35,620 bases of DNA from Flavobacteriales bacterium. GTDB lineage: Bacteria > Bacteroidota > Bacteroidia > Flavobacteriales_D > Crocinitomicaceae. This document shows, one piece after another, positions 1 through 6,689 of the stretch. The translations under genes were made by a program, and so were the position numbers. The stretch is from NCBI GenBank assembly GCA_947491305.1, contig CANLIL010000029.1, positions 1 through 35,620 on the forward strand, read 5' to 3'. The notes beneath the pieces are model-generated. The model worked only from the letters and a program-made list of their open reading frames with translations, was not told where the DNA came from and did no database searches. Within the stretch, counting starts at the first letter, position 1, and each line of letters begins with the position of its first letter.

Positions 1-6
1 AATTTC

Positions 7-33
7 TTCGTGTTCATTTGTGCTTGCGGGGCT
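7..33. repeat. Right half of GxxExxY-associated repeat
   Basis: This stretch closely matches the right-hand part (TTCGTGTTCAT...GTGC...CG.GGCT) of the full repeats at 528-584 and 604-660, with about four mismatches. It is probably the end of another repeat copy whose left part lies outside the window. Confidence 0.6.
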
Positions 34-42
34 TTATTTATT

Positions 43-70
43 GCCACTAAACCACGAATGGGAACTAATT
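43..70. repeat. Left half of GxxExxY-associated repeat
   Basis: It starts GCCACTAA, continues through ACGAAT and ends ACTAAT, matching the left 28 bases of the full repeats at 528 and 604 with a few substitutions. The right half does not follow. Instead the sequence runs into the leader of the GxxExxY gene, so the gene sits between a half copy upstream and two full copies downstream. Confidence 0.6.
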
Positions 71-146
71 AATTGAGATTTCTTTATTTATTAGTTTTCA
101 AGTATGCTATAAATATCTTTTTATTATCTTCAATAAAACGTTAATT

Positions 147-521
147 ATGAAAGATTTGATTTACAGTCATGAAGCCTATGAAATTATTGGAAAATGTATG
201 GAAGTTCATTCAGAACTAGGCCATGGTTTTTTGGAAATCGTATACAAAGATGCCCTTGAAAAAGTTTTTTTTGAGGATGGTATTTTTTTTGAACGGGAAA
301 AGAAATATATCGTTGAGTTTAGAAATGAAGTATTAAAACATTTTTTTTATGCTGACTTTGTAGTTCACGATAAAATTATTTTAGAAGTAAAGTGTGTTTC
401 TTATGTTACTGACGAACACATTGCTCAGTGTATTAATTATTTAAAAGTATCTGATAATAGACTTGCATTGCTAGTAAATTTCGGTCGTGGAAAACTGGAA
501 TATAAAAGAATAGTATATTAA
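147..521 (+). CDS. GxxExxY family protein (PD-(D/E)XK nuclease fold)
   Basis: A 124-residue protein with the family signature Gly27-Phe-Leu-Glu30-Ile-Val-Tyr33. The core of a PD-(D/E)XK nuclease fold follows: Asp70 in YADFVV, then Glu80-Val-Lys82 in ILEVKC. The length is normal for the family. What these proteins do in the cell is not established; the acidic and lysine residues suggest a metal-dependent nuclease, but that is inference. It has no operon partner. Related repeats lie on both sides (7-33, 43-70, 528-584, 604-660), which suggests a mobile or recombining cassette. The ATG at 147 gives the expected N-terminus. Confidence 0.85.
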   Translation: MKDLIYSHEAYEIIGKCMEVHSELGHGFLEIVYKDALEKVFFEDGIFFEREKKYIVEFRNEVLKHFFYADFVVHDKIILEVKCVSYVTDEHIAQCINYLKVSDNRLALLVNFGRGKLEYKRIVY

Positions 522-527
522 TTATTT

Positions 528-584
528 AGCCACCAATACACGAATTGTCACTAATCTATTCGTGTTCATTCGTTCATTCGTGGC
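528..584. repeat. 57-bp imperfect palindromic repeat, copy 1
   Basis: It begins AGCCACCAATACACGAAT and ends ATTCGTGGC. The outer ends (AGCCAC/GTGGC) and inner blocks (ACACGAAT/ATTCGTGT) are complementary, so the repeat can fold into a long imperfect hairpin. The first 42 bases differ from copy 2 at one position. It lies 7 bases after the GxxExxY stop codon. Confidence 0.85.
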
Positions 585-603
585 ATTTCTTTAATATGTT
601 TTT

Positions 604-660
604 AGCCACTAATACACGAATTGTCACTAATCTATTCGTGTTCATATGTGCCTTCGTGGC
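604..660. repeat. 57-bp imperfect palindromic repeat, copy 2
   Basis: Same length and layout as the copy at 528-584, differing at one base in the left part and at several bases near the right end. The two copies are 19 bases apart. It ends 16 bases before the stop codon of the convergent cytochrome/monooxygenase gene and could also act as a structured 3' end for either gene. Confidence 0.85.
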
Positions 661-676
661 TTTATCTTTGCTCTAG

Positions 677-2245
677 TTAAAACTTCACCAATTGTTTTGA
701 ACTTTCAACGCCATTTATCCTAAGGGAAATATAATAAACACCTTTTTTAACAAGTACATTTTCTTCAGTGTTACCATCCCAATTGATCGTATATCCGTCT
801 TGCTGTAGCTCGAAATTATCGCTCAGTTTTTTAATTAATTTACCCTGACTGTCATAAATATATGCCGATAAAATATCTCCAGCTTTCAGTGATTTTACGT
901 CTATAGAAACCTCTTTCTCAAATGGATTTGGGTAAACTAAAACCGGAGCATCAGTATTCGACAATAATTCTTCTGCGCTTAAATTCATATAATCTTCTAT
1001 GTTGTAGTTTTCATCACCGTTTTGATACAACATGTAATGAAAATAGACCAAGAACATTTCATCTGATGTGTTAAATCCCGCATTAACGGTAATCGGAGGA
1101 TTATTAGGATTGTGCATGTTATTACTGGTATTATCATAAATCCCGGAGCCATAAATAGTAGTTCCAATTGGCGCTTTTTGAATGGACTGGAAAAAATAAA
1201 AATCTTGCCAATGAAAATCCCAATGCGGTATATCAATTAATTTTAACGTATCGCCATTAGGTTTAATACCAAACGATTTTATTGATTTTCCCAATAAATG
1301 CATGTGAGGAAAGACACTTAATATCGACACATTATTTGTTAAACCGCCTGAAGCTGGATACTGTGCATTTACTGTTGTTTCTTGATTTGGCGGCAAGGAA
1401 AATGCCCAATTTTCAATTATTGGACTCGCCATTACTTGTCGAATACCAGTAGTTCCAACCGGATAAAAGTGGAAAATAACTTTTGTACTATCTTTTTGTC
1501 CAAAACTTCCAGCAGGATAATGCATGGCAAAATAAATTTGTGAACCAGCACTGATGTTGATGCCCAATTTTAATGGCGCAATGGAAGGCAATAGCATTGG
1601 AGTAGCTCCGGGTGTATAGCCAGCAATTAATTTCGTATTGGCATTGCTTGGACTTGCACAATTTCCACCTATTGAATCTGTAGATTCTACGCCATTTGGA
1701 TCCAAATAAATCAATGCATGGTGAACTATTTCGCGATTTCCTGGAATGATTTCAACGGCTTTTATAACGCGATTTTGCAATAAACCTGATGGAACTGCAA
1801 AACAAGCGTAATCATCTTTTGTACTTGTTGCTTTACTCGTATATGTTGGAATTTGAACCGTTAAATCACCTGCACCAAATATCGCAGCGGATGAATAAAC
1901 TGGAGCAGGGGGAATTGCGTTGGCATTCCCGAGTGGCATTCCATTTAAAATCCAGGAAGAAAGTGTTGTTTTTTCAGTTGCGGATAACGCGCGATTGTGA
2001 ATGTAAGTTTGGTAATTATTGTTAGGTGGCCACGGTGGCATATGCCCATCATTTATAGCATGGCTGACGGCAGTTGCCATCGGTGTAATTTCTGCATGTG
2101 TCATTAGTGAAAAGCCTCCAATACCTCCTTGATGGTGGCATTTTGTACATTTATCGTAAACAATACTTGCCACATCGTTGCTCCAAGTTTGAGCAAAGCT
2201 TGCGCTAATAATAAATAGAAAAAAAAGGGTATTGGACAGTTTCAT
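677..2245 (-). CDS. Secreted cytochrome c/PHM-like copper monooxygenase, T9SS
   Basis: 522 residues. Signal peptide 1-19 (ends SFAQ). A monohaem cytochrome c segment has Cys33-x-x-Cys36-His37, and Met69 in HMPPW is a possible axial ligand. Then comes a copper type II, ascorbate-dependent monooxygenase-like region. All six ligand positions known from peptidylglycine alpha-hydroxylating monooxygenase have counterparts: His175-His176 (VHHAL), His242 (MHYPAG), His314-x-His316 (HMHLLGK) and Met397 (TSDEMFLVY). The C-terminus (about 435-522, YPNP at 438) is a T9SS sorting domain. The protein is therefore probably outside the cell or on its surface and oxidises an unknown substrate using electrons passed through haem. 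The substrate cannot be read from sequence. It is transcribed separately from the lipoprotein gene upstream, which has its own terminator. Confidence 0.85.
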   Translation of the reverse strand: MKLSNTLFFLFIISASFAQTWSNDVASIVYDKCTKCHHQGGIGGFSLMTHAEITPMATAVSHAINDGHMPPWPPNNNYQTYIHNRALSATEKTTLSSWILNGMPLGNANAIPPAPVYSSAAIFGAGDLTVQIPTYTSKATSTKDDYACFAVPSGLLQNRVIKAVEIIPGNREIVHHALIYLDPNGVESTDSIGGNCASPSNANTKLIAGYTPGATPMLLPSIAPLKLGINISAGSQIYFAMHYPAGSFGQKDSTKVIFHFYPVGTTGIRQVMASPIIENWAFSLPPNQETTVNAQYPASGGLTNNVSILSVFPHMHLLGKSIKSFGIKPNGDTLKLIDIPHWDFHWQDFYFFQSIQKAPIGTTIYGSGIYDNTSNNMHNPNNPPITVNAGFNTSDEMFLVYFHYMLYQNGDENYNIEDYMNLSAEELLSNTDAPVLVYPNPFEKEVSIDVKSLKAGDILSAYIYDSQGKLIKKLSDNFELQQDGYTINWDGNTEENVLVKKGVYYISLRINGVESSKQLVKF

Positions 2246-2277
2246 ATTAGTTAAATTTTATTCTAAGGTATAAAAAA

Positions 2278-2301
2278 AGCCTGAGAATGAAATCCCAGGC
2301 T
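2278..2301 (-). terminator. Rho-independent terminator of the lipoprotein gene
   Basis: On the minus strand an AGCCTG...CAGGCT stem encloses a short loop and is followed by a run of seven T, 18 bases after the stop codon of the gene that ends at 2320. Confidence 0.85.
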
Positions 2302-2319
2302 CTAAAAAAATTAGTTATT

Positions 2320-3177
2320 TTAATTGATTGTGTACGTAACTCCGTTAACAGTTACTGTAAATGTATCATCACATGTACCAGTACCATAATCAATTACACG
2401 TAATGGTTTGTTTATCGGTGTAAAATTGATTGTACCACTAACAAATTTACCACAACCAAAGATTTTGTGTAACGGATTTGTAATTACTGATGTCCAACCT
2501 CCACCGTTTGAAATAGAAGCATTTGCAGAACCTGTAATTGAATATTCATTATCCCAATGTGTTGGAGTTGTGTAACCAGCTATAACTGTTCTAACGCGCG
2601 TTGCAGTATATGTTACTACTTCACCAGAAGTCAACGTAACTAAACCGTTAACTTGTACATTGAAATATGGTTGATTAGAACTATTTAACCCCATATTAGT
2701 AACTGTTTTTGTTCCTTCAATATGATTGTCATTTACATAGTAATCAACTGGTGTAATTGTTTTAACAGTTCCAACTGTATAGAATGATCCAGTAAATGTA
2801 ATTACCAACTTTCCTCGGCGTTGTTTTCCATCATTACAATCGCAATTAACTGTTCCCCAGTCAACTGTTACTGTATGTCCAACTCCAACTGTATCAATTG
2901 TAATTACAACATTACATGCCGCTTTTTCAATATCTACTGGTTTGTCATTTCCGGACACAACAATAACTTCGCCATGTTTGTAAAAGTCCAAATTCCCTTT
3001 AATTGCTTGGTCCGCAATTGTTGACATTTCGTCATACGCATTATCAACGGTTCTATTGATTGAAGGCGTATTACTATTATCGTAATCGTTGTCTTTCTTT
3101 TTACAAGCTTGAATTCCAAGCACTAACGTTAAAAGCATCATTCCTACTAACGTTTTGTTCATCCACTGTTTTTTCAT
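2320..3177 (-). CDS. Uncharacterised lipoprotein
   Basis: 285 residues. A type II signal peptide ends in the lipobox Leu-Gly-Ile-Gln-Ala-Cys25, followed by KKKDND; Lys/Asp-rich residues after the Cys are usual for Bacteroidetes lipoproteins. The mature part is rich in Thr, Val and Asn with alternating hydrophobic residues, suggesting a beta-rich fold. It has few Cys, among them the Cys pair CNC around residue 113. I do not recognise the family. ATG codons at residues 1 and 6 are both possible starts. It lies 65 bases downstream of the sigma factor/barrel operon on the same strand with no clear terminator between, so it may be cotranscribed or belong to that sigma factor's regulon. It is closed by a strong terminator. 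Confidence 0.75.
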   Translation of the reverse strand: MKKQWMNKTLVGMMLLTLVLGIQACKKKDNDYDNSNTPSINRTVDNAYDEMSTIADQAIKGNLDFYKHGEVIVVSGNDKPVDIEKAACNVVITIDTVGVGHTVTVDWGTVNCDCNDGKQRRGKLVITFTGSFYTVGTVKTITPVDYYVNDNHIEGTKTVTNMGLNSSNQPYFNVQVNGLVTLTSGEVVTYTATRVRTVIAGYTTPTHWDNEYSITGSANASISNGGGWTSVITNPLHKIFGCGKFVSGTINFTPINKPLRVIDYGTGTCDDTFTVTVNGVTYTIN

Positions 3178-3242
3178 AAGTTATAATTTAAGTGTGTTCT
3201 TTTCTAAAGATGTAAGTTCTTAAAAAAAGGTTGGGTATAAAA

Positions 3243-4604
3243 TTAAAAAATATAATTTAATCCAACTTTTAATTGCAAATTAGTTGAATTTATTGACATT
3301 TTTGAGGTTTCAACAATTTTTGTAAAGGATCTGTAATAATTTAATTCTGCATTTAAACGCCAAGATGGACTCAAAACATACGTTCCACCCATACCTACAA
3401 ATGCATTGAACGAGTTTTTACGGATAATTTCATTTCCTTTAAAGGTGAATGTTCGTTCATTTCCGTCCTTTTCAATATTCAACAAAGAGACATTGTTAGT
3501 AATTCGCTCAAGCGCAACACCCAATTTTAAGTAGGGATGAAATTTCTTTACGGTAAAGTCGTATCGAACAATTACAGGCAATAGCAGGGAACTAGAAGTG
3601 TGGTTTACTTTTACGTTTAATAGGGTATAACTCGTCGTTTGAAAGTAATCGTTTAGTTCTACTGCTGCAATTTTTAAATTACCATCATTAGTAGAAAATT
3701 CATACGAATCATTGTCTGCTTTGTCTTCAATTTCTTTCGTGAACCACTTACTTTCAAACGTATATCGATTAAATATAAGCCCTGTTTCTAAAGATAATTT
3801 TTTCGTTAATTGATAACCGAAATCCATACCGATGTGTTTGTTTCGCATGGGAATGGCGCGATCGACTAAATCTTTTGTGTTCGGGTGATTACTATTAAAA
3901 TCCCCATTGATTTCTTGAATTCTAACGCCTCCACCAATTGCCACACCAGCATAAAACGAGTGTTTTTTTCTTATTTTTTCTAACGGTCTATTGCGCGTTA
4001 TTAAATCAAAAGTAGCGTGTGCAATTTGCATTAACGGAGTTAGTTTCAAATAAAGAAGCGGTCTATTTTCAAGCTCAGCCTGTAGTGTATTTATAGTTGT
4101 TTGTTCATTTTTAGTTTGATTTTCTTCTTTGTTTGAGGCATTACTTGTTAAAATTTCAGCAGACAAAGTTTCATTAGCTGCTCTCAATTTTTTAGGTTGG
4201 ATTGTTCCAATAGAATTTTTTAGTTCAAGCTTTGAAACGGGTCCAACCGTTAATGATTGTTGCTGATTGTTATTTATACTTGCTTTTTCTTGAATCGATT
4301 GTTTTTTGGCAATTGTGAAGTTTGTTTTAGTTTCAGTAGTTTGTTTTTGAATGATTGAAGTACTTACTTCAGTGTTATTAAGATTAGTTTGTTTCGTATT
4401 ATTTAACTGAATACCAATAAAAGTTGACACAACTAACAGTCCGGATAAACCGAAAAAATAAAAACGGAAGCGGTTGTTTCGAAATAATTTTTTTTCAATA
4501 GTAGCCCACGATTGTGAAGGAACAGCCTGTTCTTCATTTTCAAATTTTGATTGAAAAAGCGCTCTTAAATCTGCATCGTTCTGTTGTGGTTCGTTTCGTT
4601 CCAT
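3243..4604 (-). CDS. Membrane-anchored protein with anti-sigma-like N-terminus and beta-barrel domain
   Basis: 453 residues in three parts. Residues 1-46 are charged and probably cytoplasmic, with an LFQSKFENEE...VPSQSWATIEKKL pattern like the N-termini of many Bacteroidetes sigma-linked membrane proteins. Residues about 47-66 form one hydrophobic transmembrane helix. After a low-complexity Asn/Gln/Thr linker (about 67-210), residues about 215-453 look like an outer-membrane beta-barrel: HSFYAGVAIGGGVRIQ at the start, alternating strands and a terminal Phe. The ATG lies one base after the stop codon of the ECF sigma gene, so translation is probably coupled. I infer that the protein controls, or is controlled by, that sigma factor. 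How one chain holds both a helix and a barrel is unclear. Confidence 0.7.
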   Translation of the reverse strand: MERNEPQQNDADLRALFQSKFENEEQAVPSQSWATIEKKLFRNNRFRFYFFGLSGLLVVSTFIGIQLNNTKQTNLNNTEVSTSIIQKQTTETKTNFTIAKKQSIQEKASINNNQQQSLTVGPVSKLELKNSIGTIQPKKLRAANETLSAEILTSNASNKEENQTKNEQTTINTLQAELENRPLLYLKLTPLMQIAHATFDLITRNRPLEKIRKKHSFYAGVAIGGGVRIQEINGDFNSNHPNTKDLVDRAIPMRNKHIGMDFGYQLTKKLSLETGLIFNRYTFESKWFTKEIEDKADNDSYEFSTNDGNLKIAAVELNDYFQTTSYTLLNVKVNHTSSSLLLPVIVRYDFTVKKFHPYLKLGVALERITNNVSLLNIEKDGNERTFTFKGNEIIRKNSFNAFVGMGGTYVLSPSWRLNAELNYYRSFTKIVETSKMSINSTNLQLKVGLNYIF

Positions 4605-4605
4605 C

Positions 4606-5148
4606 TTATGCTTTATTTGCTAATTCTATTAATTTTTTTAATTCTTTTTTAGCATCGTGTAATTGCGATTTAGAAGTGCCTTCACTAATTCCTAATTCCT
4701 GTGCAATTTCTTTGTGTGTATAACCTTCTATGTAATATGCTGAAAATATTTGCTTTCTGCCATTTGGCAATTTATTTAAATAATAGGTAATTTCTTCTAG
4801 GTTTAATGCTTCAATAAGTGTTGTGTCAATGAGAAAAATATCGTCCACGCTTTTAGTATCTTTCAATACTGCAGCATTTTTTTTACGAAAACTCCCTAAC
4901 GCTGTATTTACAGTAATTTTCTTCATCCAACCTTTAAAAGAATGCGTGCCTGAATATTGATGTAAATTGTTAAAAATCAATACAAACGCATCTTGTAAAA
5001 CATCTTTTGCCTCGTCCTTATCTGAAATGTAACGCAAACAAACTGCATATAACCAATTACTATAAGTTGCATACAATTCAGCACAAGCCTTTCGGTCGCG
5101 CTGGATACATTTTGCGATTAAATCTATTTCGTTTTCTTGACGATGCAC
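4606..5148 (-). CDS. ECF-type RNA polymerase sigma factor
   Basis: 180 residues, the usual size for extracytoplasmic-function sigma-70 factors. Region 2 spans about 10-85, with the DEAKDVLQDAFV helix that binds core polymerase and the FKGWMKKI -10 recognition part. Region 4 spans about 122-173, with a helix-turn-helix (YTHKEIAQELGISEGTSKSQ) for the -35 element. It directs transcription of an unknown regulon. The barrel gene follows after one base on the same strand, and a lipoprotein gene lies beyond it. A TACCTTTG element sits 26 bases upstream of the ATG, so the gene is probably expressed from the housekeeping promoter type. Confidence 0.95.
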   Translation of the reverse strand: MHRQENEIDLIAKCIQRDRKACAELYATYSNWLYAVCLRYISDKDEAKDVLQDAFVLIFNNLHQYSGTHSFKGWMKKITVNTALGSFRKKNAAVLKDTKSVDDIFLIDTTLIEALNLEEITYYLNKLPNGRKQIFSAYYIEGYTHKEIAQELGISEGTSKSQLHDAKKELKKLIELANKA

Positions 5149-5174
5149 GCTTATTCAAAGGTTTAAATCCTTCA

Positions 5175-5182
5175 CAAAGGTA
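5175..5182 (-). promoter_or_regulatory. -7 element TACCTTTG of the sigma factor operon
   Basis: This is an exact match to the Bacteroidetes -7 consensus TAnnTTTG, read on the minus strand. It lies 26 bases before the ECF sigma ATG. No convincing -33 TTTG was seen. Confidence 0.55.
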
Positions 5183-5251
5183 GATGTAAAAATGGATTAA
5201 TTGGTTGGGTGACTTTGTGAATTTATTTATTTTTCGGTAACATACGTCACA

Positions 5252-5267
5252 ATTCAAGCGCTTGAAT
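5252..5267. promoter_or_regulatory. 16-bp perfect palindrome, candidate operator
   Basis: ATTCAAGCGCTTGAAT is a perfect 16-base inverted repeat with no spacer. It ends 24 bases upstream of the ATG of the heavy-metal-binding gene and lies between the two divergent genes. It has the size and symmetry of a dimeric repressor site. The regulator is unknown. Confidence 0.5.
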
Positions 5268-5291
5268 ACCATTAATTAGTAGAAAAAAGTT

Positions 5292-5552
5292 ATGGAAACT
5301 GAAAAAATAATAGTAGAAAACATTAAATGTGCGGGTTGTGTGAAAGGAATTACTAACGCGTTATTGAAAATTGATGGCGTTGAAACTGTTGCGATTGAAC
5401 TTGAAACAGAAACTATTTCGGTGTCTGGCACGCACGAAAGAAATGCATTAATTGCACAATTAGCACACATGGGTTATCCTGAAAAAGGCCACAATACATT
5501 GTATAAACAAGCAAAATCTTACGTTTCTTGTGCAATTGGTAAAATGAGTTAA
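5292..5552 (+). CDS. Heavy-metal-associated (HMA) domain protein, copper chaperone-like
   Basis: 86 residues. One HMA/ferredoxin-like domain spans about 4-68, with the metal-binding pair Cys13-Ala-Gly-Cys16 in IKCAGCVKG and the usual DGVETVAIELET and GYP segments. The family carries Cu(I) or related soft metals to P-type ATPases or sensors. The consensus Met before the first Cys is Lys here. A further Cys is near the C-terminus (VSCAIGKM), outside the domain. No transporter or regulator gene is adjacent, so metal and partner are unknown. A 16-bp palindrome lies just upstream. Confidence 0.85.
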   Translation: METEKIIVENIKCAGCVKGITNALLKIDGVETVAIELETETISVSGTHERNALIAQLAHMGYPEKGHNTLYKQAKSYVSCAIGKMS

Positions 5553-5618
5553 TGTTCCCTTCCGCTCAATAAGAAGGACGGTTTACATTTCGTTATCCTA
5601 TTAATTTAGATTTTCAAT

Positions 5619-5626
5619 TAACTTTG
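5619..5626 (+). promoter_or_regulatory. -7 element TAACTTTG of the TPR lipoprotein gene
   Basis: Exact TAnnTTTG match 28 bases before the ATG at 5655. The -33 element is not clear. Confidence 0.5.
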
Positions 5627-5654
5627 TTGAAATTCTATGTAACGATTTTATTGT

Positions 5655-6647
5655 ATGAAGTATTTAATTTTTTTAGTGCCGTTTTTACTTTTTTCATGTG
5701 GAAAGAAAGAAGATGTTGTCACTTCAACAACTCAAAATTTAGATAGTTTATTAAAAGTCTATCCAGATAGTGTTGAATTATTAGTGCTTCATGGGAATAA
5801 AATGATTAAAAATTACCGCTTAGAATTAGCCTTGTCGGACGGAGCTAAAGCCTTTCGTTTAGACAGTACTAACAATGACGCACGTTTGTTATATGCTGAT
5901 GCGTTGAATAATCGACCAAACAGAACTCCCGGTGATGTTGCACGTGCTCAAAAATTCTATGCTTTTTTATTAAAAAAAATGCCGAAAGAACCAAAGATTT
6001 ACGTGAGTTTGGCTTCGACGTATAGCCAACAAATGGATTTTGACAAATCATTTTTATACATCAATCAAGCATTAAAAATAAATCCACGTTACCGAGACGC
6101 ATATGTGATGAAAGGATCTAATTACTTGGTCTTAAATAAAATCGACTTAGCGAAATCATCGTATGAAACGGCGGTGCAACAAGATCCAAAATTTTTTGAA
6201 GCATATTTGATGTTGGGTTCTTTGTATCAAGCAGAAAGCGACAAAATTTGTTTAGAATATTACACAACAGCCGCTGAATTACAACCTAAAAATGTAGATG
6301 TTATTTACTCTTTAGCATATGCAGAACAAGTTTTTGGTCAAACATATAAAGCTATGGCACATTACAAACGCATGTTGCAGTTGAAACCAGATTATCACCA
6401 AGCTTTAAATCAAATAGGTGTCATTCAACAATACGACCTTAACCGAATTGATAGTGCGATGTATTATTACAATTCTGCATTGGAACTTGAGCCGCGTTTT
6501 GTTGAAGCTTGGCACAATTTAGGAACGTGTTATGAAAGTCAAAAAGATATCACACTTGCCTTACAATCGTATGCGAAAGCCTTGAAATACGATCCTTCAT
6601 TTGAATTGTCACGAAATCGTGCTGATGCATTAAAAGGAAAACGATAA
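5655..6647 (+). CDS. TPR repeat lipoprotein
   Basis: 330 residues. A short lipoprotein signal has the lipobox FLLFSC with Cys15, followed by GKKED. The rest is tetratricopeptide repeats (about seven or eight, residues 45-325), seen as recurring patterns such as Y..LAS.Y, AL.INPRY.DAY, A..LQPKNVDVIY, LKPDYHQALNQIG and LEPRFVEAWHNLG. Such proteins are scaffolds anchored to a membrane facing the periplasm. The partner is unknown; gliding or T9SS accessory lipoproteins are among possible roles, without direct evidence. It stands alone between its own promoter and the convergent ileS gene. Confidence 0.88.
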   Translation: MKYLIFLVPFLLFSCGKKEDVVTSTTQNLDSLLKVYPDSVELLVLHGNKMIKNYRLELALSDGAKAFRLDSTNNDARLLYADALNNRPNRTPGDVARAQKFYAFLLKKMPKEPKIYVSLASTYSQQMDFDKSFLYINQALKINPRYRDAYVMKGSNYLVLNKIDLAKSSYETAVQQDPKFFEAYLMLGSLYQAESDKICLEYYTTAAELQPKNVDVIYSLAYAEQVFGQTYKAMAHYKRMLQLKPDYHQALNQIGVIQQYDLNRIDSAMYYYNSALELEPRFVEAWHNLGTCYESQKDITLALQSYAKALKYDPSFELSRNRADALKGKR

Positions 6648-6655
6648 AAGATGAA

Positions 6656-6689
6656 CCTGCGCTAGCAAATTAGAGAACCAGGCTTTTTT
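6656..6689. terminator. Possible weak terminator between convergent genes
   Basis: CCTG (6656-6659) can pair with CAGG (6679-6682), with one bulge extending the stem, followed by six T on the plus strand. The stem is short and the loop about 19 bases. It could end the TPR gene and, less well, ileS. Confidence 0.35.

Noticed and set aside
1-660. Insertion sequence or integron around the GxxExxY gene
   Set aside because: No transposase or integrase is present and no target-site duplication could be fixed. Only the repeats are supported.
528-660. CRISPR array
   Set aside because: There are only two full units with an internal palindrome and one 19-base gap, no regular spacers and no cas genes.
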